Source: Streptomyces sp. NBC_00223 (GTDB taxonomy: Bacteria > Actinomycetota > Actinomycetes > Streptomycetales > Streptomycetaceae). From it: a stretch of DNA of 64,000 bases. This document shows, piece after piece, positions 1 through 7,485 of this stretch (positions are counted from its first letter, which is position 1; each line of letters begins with the position of its first letter). The notes beneath the pieces were generated by a model. That model saw nothing but the letters and a program-made list of their open reading frames with translations. It did not search any database and was not told the DNA's origin. The translations under genes were made by a program, and so were the position numbers. The DNA lies in NCBI RefSeq assembly GCF_036199905.1, contig NZ_CP108109.1:6075501-6139500 (forward strand). Reading direction: 5' to 3'.

Positions 1-63
1 GTCATCCGGTGCTCGGCTTCGATATCGAGTCCGATCGGGTCGTCCTCCTGGCTGAGCCGCTGG

Positions 64-206
64 TCATGTGACCGCGGCCGTCGGCCGGTGTTCGTAGAAG
101 GTGCCGTCGAGGAGTATCGCGAAGAGGACGTCTGCCCGGCGTCAGGTGAGGCAGATCAAGGCATGGTTGTGGTGCTTTCCCTGGGCGATCTTCTTGTCGT
201 GAGCAA
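64..206 (-). pseudogene. IS110-type transposase C-terminal remnant
   Basis: Read on the minus strand, this stretch gives a peptide like the C-terminal end of IS110/IS116 transposases: a KIAQGKHHNHALICL segment, then an in-frame TGA, then RRADVLFAILLDGTFYE. The family normally ends with a basic 'R-x-x-V-L-x-A-L-L-x-D-G-x-x-Y' segment. The in-frame stop and absence of the catalytic N-terminal part show a dead fragment. It borders another gene fragment on its right, so this edge of the window is decayed DNA. The family assignment is by motif resemblance only. Confidence 0.5.
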
Positions 207-209
207 TTG

Positions 210-555
210 TCAAATCCCGTGTATCGATGAGTGTGGTCGGACTTCCCAGGTCGGCCGTTGGAGTTGAGCGTTGTACACGATGATGTCGGCGTGGTCGGTT
301 GGGCGGGTGGTGGCGAAGTAGAGCTGCTGGGCGGGGATGTAGCGGTCGCGCCAGGACCGTTCGATTTCGGCGGTGTCAGTGGTGGATCCGGCCAGCACTG
401 TGCTTCGGTCCCGGGCGCGATCCACCGTCTGCTCGAATGGGACGGACACGAAGATGCGCAGGTCCCACCGGTTGACGAGTTCTGGGCGCAGAAGGAAGAC
501 GCCGTCGAAGAGCAGTACGGCGTCTGAGGGGCGGTCGTGGCCGGCGGGGGAACGG
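210..555 (-). pseudogene. Uridine kinase C-terminal fragment
   Basis: The minus-strand frame reads SDAVLLFDGVFLLRPEL, then a DLRIFVSVPFEQTVDRA segment, then a YIPAQQLYFATTRPTDHAD segment, ending at the TGA at 210. This is the C-terminal half of the P-loop uridine kinase family common in Streptomyces, which phosphorylates uridine/cytidine. The N-terminal half with the P-loop is missing: reading upstream runs straight into the inverted repeat at 556-592, so the break point lies at or inside that hairpin. No start codon with a ribosome binding site precedes the homologous region. I treat it as a truncated gene. Confidence 0.7.
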
Positions 556-592
556 GAGACCCCACCACGCCAGAGTTGCGTGGTGGGGTCTC
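556..592 (-). terminator. Perfect 15-bp hairpin
   Basis: A perfect inverted repeat (arms 556-570 and 578-592, GAGACCCCACCACGC and its complement, 7-nt loop) lies just downstream of the DUF397 stop codon at 603. Position and stem strength suggest a terminator for the minus-strand regulatory pair. There is no T-tract, which is usual for Streptomyces. Confidence 0.75.
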
Positions 593-602
593 GGGTGGGG
601 CT

Positions 603-812
603 TCAGACGGTGCCGAACTCGCCTGCCTTGACGCCCGCTACGAAGGCGGTGAACGCGTCGGCGGGGAAGTTCAGAGCCGGGCCGCTCGGGTCCTTGGAGT
701 CACGGACGGGGACGATGCCGCGTGAAGCGGCGAGGTTGGCAGCGACCTCGACACAGGCGCCGCCATTCTCGCTGTACGAGGACTTGAACCAACGCGGGGT
801 TTCGGACGTCAC
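603..812 (-). CDS. DUF397 protein of an XRE/DUF397 (Scr1-type) pair
   Basis: This 69-aa protein is a single DUF397 domain: the WFKSSYSENGGACVEVA opening, the VRDSKDPSGPALNF core and the FTAFVAGVKAGEFG end are all present. DUF397 proteins sit next to XRE regulators with a DUF5753 domain throughout Streptomyces. The best-known pair, SCO4441/SCO4442 of S. coelicolor, has been described as toxin-antitoxin-like. The start at 812 overlaps the end of the upstream regulator by 4 nt (ATGA), so the two are translationally coupled. The biochemical role of this copy cannot be read from sequence. Confidence 0.9.
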   Translation of the reverse strand: MTSETPRWFKSSYSENGGACVEVAANLAASRGIVPVRDSKDPSGPALNFPADAFTAFVAGVKAGEFGTV

Positions 813-1636
813 GGGGTGCCCTTTCGCAACTGATTGATCATGGCCACGGAAGCTGCCTGGGAGAGTGCTTCGGCCTGTAGTTGATGGTAGGCCGTCAACA
901 GGGGCACTACGGAAGTGGTCTCCCGTTCCAACTGGCCCCGCTGCGCGGATTCCGCGTAGGAGAAGAGGGAGCGGTTCTCCATCGTCAGGACGTACAGCGG
1001 CAAGCTGAGCGGGCGACGGTCACCCAGGTCAAACGGGGCTACCTGAAGCACCGTGTTCGGCAGTGCGGCGAACTCGACCAGCCGCTGCAACTGACCGTCC
1101 ATGACGGTAGGACTGCCAACGGGCCTTCTGAGGCAGCTTTCGTCCACTACCACGAACACCAGCGGTGGCGGTGTCCGGTCGAGGGATGCCTGACGCTCCG
1201 CCACGAGCGCGATTCGTTCGTCTCCCTGCTCAGGAGTGATCGCGCCTCTCTCGACCGTGCGGGCGGTGAGCGCCGAAACGTACTCCGGTGTCTGGAGTAT
1301 TCCGGGGATGACACCGACCTCGTAGAGCCTGATCTCCGCCGCGCGTGCCTCATACGTGACGTACTCCGGAAACCCCTCAAGGAGTGCGGTGTGGCGTACG
1401 GCCCGGCTCTGGCGTTCGAGTCTGTCCCCGGTCCCGAACACCCGGTCAGCGTTGATCGCGAAGCGGCGAGTTGGAGGGCGGCGACCAGTTTCCACAGCGG
1501 AAACGTGCGTCCCGGTGCACCCCATACGTGCACCCAACTCGTCCTGGGTCCAGCCTCGTTCGTCCCGCAGCGTGCGCAGTCGTTGCCCAAAGGCTGCGCT
1601 CGGCGATTTCTCGGGGTCCAGCTCTTTCCGATTCAA
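809..1636 (-). CDS. XRE-family regulator with DUF5753 (Scr1-type)
   Basis: A 275-aa protein with an N-terminal helix-turn-helix (about residues 15-70, LRTLRDERGWTQDELGARMG and following) and a DUF5753 domain over the rest (YEVGVIPGILQTPEYVSAL, then LQRLVEFAALPNTVLQV). Length and layout are standard for the Scr1-type regulators of Streptomyces, which act on their own DUF397 partner and sometimes on antibiotic production. Stop overlaps the start of the DUF397 gene. It is transcribed away from the GHKL ATPase at 1745; the 108-bp gap between them should hold the promoters of both. Confidence 0.92.
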   Translation of the reverse strand: MNRKELDPEKSPSAAFGQRLRTLRDERGWTQDELGARMGCTGTHVSAVETGRRPPTRRFAINADRVFGTGDRLERQSRAVRHTALLEGFPEYVTYEARAAEIRLYEVGVIPGILQTPEYVSALTARTVERGAITPEQGDERIALVAERQASLDRTPPPLVFVVVDESCLRRPVGSPTVMDGQLQRLVEFAALPNTVLQVAPFDLGDRRPLSLPLYVLTMENRSLFSYAESAQRGQLERETTSVVPLLTAYHQLQAEALSQAASVAMINQLRKGTP

Positions 1637-1744
1637 CGGTCACCGTCCAACTAATCGAACAACTTCAGCAAGTTGATGACACCTCTGACTGTAGGCCACA
1701 TTGGGCCCTCCCGGTAGTCGAAGCACTACAGAGAGGAGTGGACG

Positions 1745-2197
1745 GTGCAACGACCCTTGCCAATCGCCCATCCTGAACCGCTCGTTGTCATGCGGTGGGC
1801 CAGCGAGCCCTTGTCGGTCGGTCAGGCGCGTTCTTCTCTGCGGAGGGTGTTGGAGCGCTGGGCCCTGAACGCCCTTGTTGCGCCTGCGGAGTTGGTGCTC
1901 TCGGAGCTGTTCACGAACGCGATTCAGCACTGCGAGGTCGAGGACCGTTACGTCGAGACGCGGTTCGCGCGGGAGGCGGGTGGTGTGCGGATTGAGGTGC
2001 ACGACGCCGGCGAGCGGATGCCCGTGCGGCACAGGGCGGGTGAGGACGAGGAGAGCGGGCGGGGGTTGTTCCTGGTTGCGGCGGTGGTCGGGCCGGACGG
2101 CTGGGGGGTCAGCGAGCGCGAGGGTGTGGGCAAGAGGGTCTGGGCCCGCGTGACCGTGGCCTGCTGCGGTGAGGACAGTCCTGGTGTCCAGGTCTGA
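1745..2197 (+). CDS. GHKL ATP-binding protein (SpoIIAB/RsbW-like)
   Basis: A 150-aa histidine-kinase-type ATPase domain without receiver or sensor parts. The N box (SELFTNAIQH, residues 53-62 with N58), the G1 box (EVHDAG, 84-89) and the G2 box (GRGLFLV, 105-111) are all visible. Such stand-alone domains in Streptomyces resemble anti-sigma-factor kinases, but most have no known partner. It is the first gene of a plus-strand operon whose next two members overlap it in sequence. It is divergent from the XRE/DUF397 pair, the same arrangement seen again at 13.7-15.6 kb and near 61 kb. GTG start. Confidence 0.88.
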   Translation: MQRPLPIAHPEPLVVMRWASEPLSVGQARSSLRRVLERWALNALVAPAELVLSELFTNAIQHCEVEDRYVETRFAREAGGVRIEVHDAGERMPVRHRAGEDEESGRGLFLVAAVVGPDGWGVSEREGVGKRVWARVTVACCGEDSPGVQV

Positions 2198-2318
2198 ACG
2201 CCGGGGCCGCTCCCTGGGCGGTGTCCGGGCGTGGCTCGGGCATCACCTGGAGACGATCTGGCTGCTGGGGCTGCTCACCAGCGCGGTGGCGCTGGGCGCG
2301 CTGGTGGTGAAGCTGTGA
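2184..2318 (+). CDS. 44-aa single-pass membrane peptide
   Basis: A small reading frame starts at GTG 2184, inside the end of the ATPase gene, and stops at 2318, sharing GTGA with the next start at 2315. It encodes a basic N-terminus (SRSERRGRSLGGVR), then one hydrophobic helix (IWLLGLLTSAVALGALVVKL). Overlaps at both ends argue for translational coupling and therefore a real gene. A peptide of the same kind sits in the equivalent place at 62362-62481. Function unknown; it might anchor the ATPase or its neighbour at the membrane, which is inference only. Confidence 0.6.
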   Translation: MSRSERRGRSLGGVRAWLGHHLETIWLLGLLTSAVALGALVVKL

Positions 2319-2698
2319 CCGGCCTGCACTGGCACACGTCGGTGGCGACGGGAACCGCCCTCCCCCTGGCGGTGCCCGCTGTCTCCCCGTTGGTGGTGCG
2401 GGAGTGGGTGTTCAGGCCGCGGGGTGTGTACGCGGCGACGTTCGACCGGCCCGAGGACGCGTTGTCCTGGCTCGGCGTGACGCTGGACGGCATCGCGCCC
2501 ATGCCCGGTGATCTGTCGCCGGACGACAGGATCGCGTACGCCCGCGAACACCTCGCCCTCCACCCGCCGCAGGCCGGTGAGCCGACGTACTCGGCCAGCG
2601 GCTATCTCGTACAAGACCTGGTCGCGTGCCGCGTCGACCACGACGTTTACCGGAGTTCCTTGCCGGTGCGGGAGAAGAGGTTCGCCCCGCACGGGTGA
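2315..2698 (+). CDS. Conserved hypothetical protein, paralogue of 15260-15637
   Basis: A 127-aa protein starting with GTG 2315, which overlaps the stop of the membrane peptide (GTGA). It opens LHWHTSVATGTALPLAV and includes VVREWVFRPRGVYAATFDRP and AYAREHLALHP. No known domain is recognisable. A near-identical paralogue lies at 15260-15637 downstream of a second GHKL ATPase, so this gene travels with the ATPase. The high nucleotide similarity of the two copies points to recent duplication. A longer reading frame starting at 2231 exists but overlaps the membrane peptide and lacks a good start site. Confidence 0.75.
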   Translation: MTGLHWHTSVATGTALPLAVPAVSPLVVREWVFRPRGVYAATFDRPEDALSWLGVTLDGIAPMPGDLSPDDRIAYAREHLALHPPQAGEPTYSASGYLVQDLVACRVDHDVYRSSLPVREKRFAPHG

Positions 2699-2763
2699 GG
2701 GGGTCTGAATCCGGCTTGACTCTGCGCTCACCGACTGCGAGCGCATTGCGGACAGACCCACCC

Positions 2764-2799
2764 GGTGGGGGCTGCACGTCCGGACGTGCAGCCCCCACC
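2764..2799 (+). terminator. Perfect 36-bp palindrome
   Basis: An 18+18 bp perfect palindrome (GGTGGGGGCTGCACGTCC and its complement) lies 65 bp downstream of the operon stop at 2698. The very stable GC-rich stem is a good terminator. The interval 2700-3085 otherwise holds no convincing gene. Confidence 0.75.
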
Positions 2800-3003
2800 A
2801 CCCCAGGCCACCCCAGACCCCTCGGTCCCGACCCCTTTCACGCGGGACCGAGGCCGGTGAAGGACTCCCCGACCGGATGCCGGCAGGCGCGCGGGGGGCC
2901 GCACGGCCGGGTCCACCCCGTGCCGGCCCCCACGGCTACGCGCGCCCGCGCCCGGTCCCCCGCCTGGCGCCACAGGCGGGGTGAACGGGACTCCTTCACC
3001 CCC

Positions 3004-3037
3004 GGGGGTCACGCCGGACACAGACGGCGTGACCCCC
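3004..3037 (+). promoter_or_regulatory. 12-bp inverted repeat ahead of small XRE gene
   Basis: Arms GGGGGTCACGCC (3004-3015) and its complement (3026-3037) flank a 10-nt loop, about 50 bp upstream of the XRE gene start at 3086. It could be a second terminator or an operator for the XRE protein; the sequence alone does not decide. Confidence 0.45.
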
Positions 3038-3085
3038 ACCCCAAGCTCCCACCCCCACGTCGTACGAAAGGACAGCAGCCCGCTC

Positions 3086-3337
3086 ATGACCCGCCCCCGC
3101 CCCCGTACCCGCCCTCGTCATCTGCACCAGGAACCCGAGGCCGTCACCTGGGCCCGCGAGAAAGCCGGACTGACCAAACGCGCCCTCGCCCGCCAGATAG
3201 GCATCTCCGAAGTGCTCATGGGCGAGATCGAATCCGGCTGGCGCAACGCCACCCCCACCAACCTCGCCAAGATCGCCCAAGCCCTCAACTGCCCCCTCGT
3301 CGCCCTCGAACGCAAACGCGCAACCGTCACGGCATAG
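3086..3337 (+). CDS. Small XRE-family DNA-binding protein
   Basis: An 83-aa protein consisting of an arginine-rich tail (TRPRPRTRPRHLHQEP) and one helix-turn-helix (AVTWAREKAGLTKRALARQI, then ALNCPLVAL). The start at ATG 3086 is chosen because AAAGGA precedes it at a normal distance; upstream in-frame codons lie in repeat sequence. It forms the end of the regulatory module. The second module at 15.6 kb keeps only the two ends of this gene (15634-15704), so it has been lost there. Confidence 0.85.
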   Translation: MTRPRPRTRPRHLHQEPEAVTWAREKAGLTKRALARQIGISEVLMGEIESGWRNATPTNLAKIAQALNCPLVALERKRATVTA

Positions 3338-3472
3338 CCCCGAGCACCCCGCCGTCGCCCGGCCTCACCTCGGGAAGCCGCGATGAGGCCCCACGTAGAT
3401 ATGCGTTGGCGGATCACTGCGACCGCTGCTACATTTCCGGAGGCCGTGCGAGAGAACGAGGAGGTGGTACCC

Positions 3473-3526
3473 GTGAACGCAGTATCGACATGGGTGCTCC
3501 CCTCTGGGGCCACGGTCGGGCGATAG
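3473..3526 (+). CDS. Putative 17-aa leader peptide
   Basis: A GTG codon at 3473, preceded by a strong GAGGAGG ribosome site, opens a 17-codon frame (MNAVSTWVLPSGATVGR) that stops at 3526. The strong ribosome site, short length and position 45 nt ahead of the hydrolase gene, with a hairpin between (3533-3559), resemble translational attenuators ahead of resistance genes. Not proven; no function is assumed for the peptide itself. Confidence 0.4.
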   Translation: MNAVSTWVLPSGATVGR

Positions 3527-3532
3527 GTCGTC

Positions 3533-3559
3533 CGGGAGCGCCGTTTCAGAGCACTCCCG
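3533..3559 (+). promoter_or_regulatory. Hairpin between leader peptide and hydrolase
   Basis: CGGGAG (3533-3538) pairs with CTCCCG (3554-3559). The stem ends directly before the AAAGG ribosome site of the hydrolase gene (start 3572), so it could control access to that site. Confidence 0.35.
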
Positions 3560-3571
3560 AAAGGCACGACC

Positions 3572-4306
3572 ATGCAGTTCACTTCTGAGCAGCGCCTCGA
3601 CGACGGCGTCCTCGAACGCGAATTCACCCTCGGCGAGATCCCCGGCATCCTGTGGACGCCCGGATCCGCACCGGCACCGGCGCCGCTGATTCTGGTCGGC
3701 CACCCCGGCGGACTCCGTAAGATGCACCCCCGGCTCTCGGCCCGGGCCCGGCACTACGCGGCGCAGTACGGCTTCGCCGCGGCCACCATCGAGCTCCCCG
3801 GGAGCGGTGACCGGCCCCGTTTGGCCGCCGTCGAGCAGGTCCGCGCCGACCTGCGGCGGGCGATGGCGGCCGGCGAGCCGGTAGGCGACGAGATCGTCGA
3901 CGCCCTCGTCCTCCCGCTGGTCGAAAAGGCCGTCCCGGAATGGCGGACCGCCCTGGACGCCCTCCTTTCGCTGCCGGAGATCGGCGGCCCGGTCGGGTAC
4001 GAGGGGGGAGTCATCTCCATCGGCATCCGGCTGGCGGTGGTCGAGCCGCGCATCGCGGCCGCCAATCTGTTCGCCGGGAGTTTCGTGCCCGCCACCATGT
4101 TCGAGGAGGCCCGCCAGGTCGCCGTTCCGTTGCAGGTTCTGCTGCAGTGGGACGACGAAGGGAACGACCGGCAGTCGTCCCTGGACCTGTTCGACGCCTT
4201 CGGCACGAAGGAGAAGACGCTGCACGCCAATCTCGGCGGGCACGCGGGCGTCCCGTCGTTCGAGGTCGACGCCGGGGCCCGGTTCTTCGCCCGGCACCTG
4301 AGCTAG
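3572..4306 (+). CDS. Alpha/beta hydrolase (dienelactone-hydrolase-like)
   Basis: A 244-aa cytoplasmic alpha/beta hydrolase: oxyanion-loop segment LVGHPGGLRKMHPRLSARA (about 41-59), a nucleophile region YEGGVISIGIRLAVVEPRI, and C-terminal acid/histidine segments (LLQWDDEGNDRQ, and HAGVP near the end). The nucleophile elbow is V-I-S-I-G rather than a strict G-x-S-x-G. Substrate unknown. Start ATG 3572 has AAAGG before it. The upstream leader-like frame and hairpin suggest translational control. The gene stands alone and ends before a terminator at 4414. Confidence 0.8.
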   Translation: MQFTSEQRLDDGVLEREFTLGEIPGILWTPGSAPAPAPLILVGHPGGLRKMHPRLSARARHYAAQYGFAAATIELPGSGDRPRLAAVEQVRADLRRAMAAGEPVGDEIVDALVLPLVEKAVPEWRTALDALLSLPEIGGPVGYEGGVISIGIRLAVVEPRIAAANLFAGSFVPATMFEEARQVAVPLQVLLQWDDEGNDRQSSLDLFDAFGTKEKTLHANLGGHAGVPSFEVDAGARFFARHLS

Positions 4307-4413
4307 CCGCCGGCCGGCCTCGCCGCCGTCACGCCAGCGGCAGACGGTAAGCGGCGTAGGCCAGGATGGTGTTGGCTGAGGACAGCTCCCTGCTCTCCTC
4401 AGCTCTGCACCAC

Positions 4414-4440
4414 GGGCCCCTGCCAACTCGGCAGGGGCCC
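4414..4440 (+). terminator. Hairpin after hydrolase
   Basis: GGGCCCCTGCC (4414-4424) pairs perfectly with GGCAGGGGCCC (4430-4440) around a 5-nt loop. It sits about 110 bp after the hydrolase stop and could also serve the convergent gene ending at 4764. No gene was found in 4307-4763. Confidence 0.75.
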
Positions 4441-4763
4441 GCGCTGCCCGAAGCCATGAACTGTTCAATTTCGGCAGAGCTTCGAGCGCTGCCGAATCTC
4501 GTGTACGGGTGCTGTCGGGGTTTTCGTGAACAGAGCCCGGCAGCGTTGACCGTGATCGTCAACCACTGAATGAGCAACGCCTAACGGGCAGGGGAGCACT
4601 TGTGGCTGACGTCCCCGACGTTATCCTCGGCTGCTGGCAATGCAGTGGTCTCCACGTGAGGTGTGGACGGTTCACAGTTCGGCTTCCTGCTCAGACTTCG
4701 TGACGTCGCTGCGGTGAATGACGGTCAGTAGGAGGTTGCCCGCCTTCTCACGACAGGGTCAGA

Positions 4764-7430
4764 TCAAGACCGTCCCGTACTGCCGTCGTCACGCTCGGCC
4801 CGAGCAGCAGCAAGGTTGCCGCGGAGCAGTCCCACGAGCGGATGACCCTCGCTCAGCACGCGCTCGCAGTCGGCGAGGGTTCGTTCGAAAAGTGGGATGG
4901 CTTGGTCCAGGTCTCCCGCCGACCGGTAGGTGTAGGCGAGGTTGTTGCGGGACAGCAGTGTGTCGGGGTGGTCCTTGCCCAGTAGGCGGACCCGGTTGGT
5001 GAGGGTCTGTTCGTACAGTGGGATGGCCTGGTCCAGGTCTCCCGCCGACTCGTAGGCGCTGGCGAGGTTGTTGCGGGAGGTCAGTGTGTCGGGGTGGTGC
5101 TTGCCCAGCACTCGCTCGCAGTCGGTGAGAGTCCGCTCCAGTAGTGGGATGGCCTGGTCCAGGTCTCCCGCCGACTCGTAGGCGCTGGCGAGGTTGTTGC
5201 GGGACATCAGTGTGTCGGGGTGGTCCTTGCCCAGTAGGCGGACCCGGTTGGTGAGGGTCTGTTCGTACAGCTGGATGGCCCGGCTCAGATCACCCGCCGC
5301 CTGGTAGGAGTAGGCGAGGTTGTTGCGGAAGGTCAGTGTGTCGGGGTGGTCCTCGCCCAGCACGCGCTCGGAGTCGGTGAGGGTCTGCTCGAAGAGCTGG
5401 ATGGCCCGGTCCAGATCTCCCGCCGCCTGGTAGGCGCCGGCGAGGTTGTTGCGGGAGGTCAGTGTGCCGGGGTGGTTCTCGCCCAGCACCCGAACCCGCT
5501 CGGTGAGAGTCCGCTTGAGCAGTGGGATGGCGCGGTCCAGGTCTCCCGCCGATTCGTAGGCGCTGGCGAGGTTGTTGCGGGAGGTCAGTGTGTCGGGGTG
5601 GTCCTTGCCCAGCACGCGCTCGCTGCCTGTAGCAGCGCGGTGGAGGTGGCGGAGGGCGGGGGTGATCAGGCCCTGGCCTTTGAGGAACAGTCCGGTCTCG
5701 TTGAGGATGCGGGCGGTGGTAGCGGTGTCGGTTTCCTGGGCCGCCTGGTCGGCGAGGGCGTCGACGTGGGGGGTGAGGGTGCGCCATGTGGGCCAGGAGG
5801 CCGGGTCGCTGATGGTTTTGGGCAGGGCCTTGCTCAGGTTTTCGGTGGCCTGTTCGCGGGCTGCGGCGATCAGGTCGGGGGTGCGGTGGGGGTCGTTGGG
5901 GTCGGGGGTGCGGGTGAGGGCCTGGACCAGGCGGTGCACGGACACCGTCGACGTGGCGGGATCTGGAGTGATCATGTTGTAGGCGGTCAGCAGGCCGATC
6001 GCCGCGCTGACGGCGGGCGGGCCGGCGGGGACGTGTGCCAAGGCGGCGGGGATTTCGTCGGGGGCGTACCAGGCCAGGGTGCGCAGCAGGTCTGCGGCGG
6101 CTGGCTGGAGGCGGGTGACCTGGTCCAGGGTGATGTTCCAGACCTGGGCAACGGTACGTTCGGCGGGCGTGGTGGCCGCGCCCTGCCCGTACATGTCCGC
6201 CGGGTACTCGGCGAGCAGCCCCAGATAGGCACGTGGGGTGACGAGGGGGTTCTGCGCGAGGTAGGCGGCGGCCTGCTCGACGGCCAGGGGCAGATGGCCG
6301 AGCTCTTCGCACAGTTCTGCGGCGCCGTCCAGGTCCCGGGAACCGTTGCCGGCGGTGGTGATGCGGGTGAGCAGGGCCAGGGACTCGGCCGGGGTCATGA
6401 TGTCGAGCCGAATCAAGGTGGAAACGTCGGTCCAAGCGGTCGCCAGGCGGCTCGTGATCAGGAAGCGGCCACCTGGGGCCCGGGTGATCAGGCCCGCGAT
6501 GTCGGCGGGGTCGTTGACGTTGTCCAGGACCAGCAGCCAGCCGGTGTGAGTGGCCAGCCACTGCACGGCGTACTCGGCCAGCGCCTCAGCGGTCAGGGCC
6601 TTGGCCAGCGCCGGCTGCAAGGCAGTGGCCAAGCGGGACAGCCCCTGCTGAACACCGGCCGGGCTGTCAGCGGTGATCCACCGCACGGGGGAGCGGCCGT
6701 GCGGGCGGGTGGCCACCCAGTGCGCGGCCAAAGCGCTCTTGCCGACCCCGCCCAGCCCGTGCACCGCCTGCACCAGCGCCACACCCGGCACACTCAACGC
6801 GGCATCAAGACGGTCCAGTTCTACGCCACGACCGGTGAAGTACCTTGCCTGATGCGCAAGTTCGTCCATCCCGGCGCGAGCCTCCACCTCAGCGGGCGGG
6901 CGCAATGCCGACGACGGCAGGCTCACCGTCGAATGATCGTTGTAGATACCGGTCACAGCGGTACCGCCATGAGAAGCAGTCGCACTCCCGCTGCCGAACA
7001 CGCCCTGCCACGAGTCCTCCGTGCCAGGCACGGTCGGCCCGGGACCACCCGGGCCTCGTGCCGCCGCAGCGACGAACACCAGCAACTCGCGCAGTTGCTC
7101 GACGGCCCGCCGCTGCCCGGGAGCGTCGAGATTTTCCAGCAGGTTCTCGAACCGCCCCTGCCACACCCCCTCTTGCCGCGCCCGCTCCCCAGCCAGATCG
7201 GCCGGAGTTCCCTCCGCAAGGGCCGCCGCGGTCCGGTCCAGCCGTACGAACTCGGCGCGCGCCCGCTCCGAGTCGCCTCGGCCGAAGAGGTCCCCCACCC
7301 GTTGCCGCAGCCCGTTCCACGCGTCCGTCCCCGCGGCCTGGACCACCGCGCCGCCACCCGCCGCCGCCAACGCGGACAGCCCCTCCACCAGCACGTCCCC
7401 ACCCCAACTCCCACCGCGCACCGGCCACAT
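4764..7430 (-). CDS. STAND-type NB-ARC NTPase with TPR repeats
   Basis: A large cytoplasmic signalling protein of about 888 aa. An N-terminal helical region (VEGLSALAAAGGGAVVQAAG) precedes an NB-ARC NTPase: Walker A HGLGGVGKSALA (K near 231), Walker B WLLVLDNVND, sensor FLITSRL. The last third is a ladder of kinesin-light-chain-type TPRs (HPDTLTSRNNLASAYESAGD repeated). Such proteins bind ATP, oligomerise and regulate or act in defence-like responses; the output here is unknown. Six TPR units are almost identical at DNA level. A GTG at 7457 is an alternative start; ATG 7430 was chosen because the residues after it begin the usual family N-terminus. No clear operon partner. Confidence 0.88.
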   Translation of the reverse strand: MWPVRGGSWGGDVLVEGLSALAAAGGGAVVQAAGTDAWNGLRQRVGDLFGRGDSERARAEFVRLDRTAAALAEGTPADLAGERARQEGVWQGRFENLLENLDAPGQRRAVEQLRELLVFVAAAARGPGGPGPTVPGTEDSWQGVFGSGSATASHGGTAVTGIYNDHSTVSLPSSALRPPAEVEARAGMDELAHQARYFTGRGVELDRLDAALSVPGVALVQAVHGLGGVGKSALAAHWVATRPHGRSPVRWITADSPAGVQQGLSRLATALQPALAKALTAEALAEYAVQWLATHTGWLLVLDNVNDPADIAGLITRAPGGRFLITSRLATAWTDVSTLIRLDIMTPAESLALLTRITTAGNGSRDLDGAAELCEELGHLPLAVEQAAAYLAQNPLVTPRAYLGLLAEYPADMYGQGAATTPAERTVAQVWNITLDQVTRLQPAAADLLRTLAWYAPDEIPAALAHVPAGPPAVSAAIGLLTAYNMITPDPATSTVSVHRLVQALTRTPDPNDPHRTPDLIAAAREQATENLSKALPKTISDPASWPTWRTLTPHVDALADQAAQETDTATTARILNETGLFLKGQGLITPALRHLHRAATGSERVLGKDHPDTLTSRNNLASAYESAGDLDRAIPLLKRTLTERVRVLGENHPGTLTSRNNLAGAYQAAGDLDRAIQLFEQTLTDSERVLGEDHPDTLTFRNNLAYSYQAAGDLSRAIQLYEQTLTNRVRLLGKDHPDTLMSRNNLASAYESAGDLDQAIPLLERTLTDCERVLGKHHPDTLTSRNNLASAYESAGDLDQAIPLYEQTLTNRVRLLGKDHPDTLLSRNNLAYTYRSAGDLDQAIPLFERTLADCERVLSEGHPLVGLLRGNLAAARAERDDGSTGRS
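4850..5620 (-). repeat. Six near-identical 126-bp tandem TPR units
   Basis: The 13-mer GAGGTTGTTGCGG recurs at 4937, 5063, 5189, 5315, 5441 and 5567, exactly 126 bp (42 codons) apart, within highly similar units. This is a coding tandem repeat able to gain or lose units by recombination. Confidence 0.9.
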
Positions 7431-7485
7431 GTGCGCGCGCCCGGCCCCGTCCCTCACACACCGTAAGGGCCCTGCCGCCCAGCGG

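Noticed and set aside
5346-7466. 706-codon plus-strand open frame
   Set aside because: Antisense to the STAND/TPR gene; Gly/Val-rich composition with no domain, while the opposite strand has clear Walker and TPR motifs.
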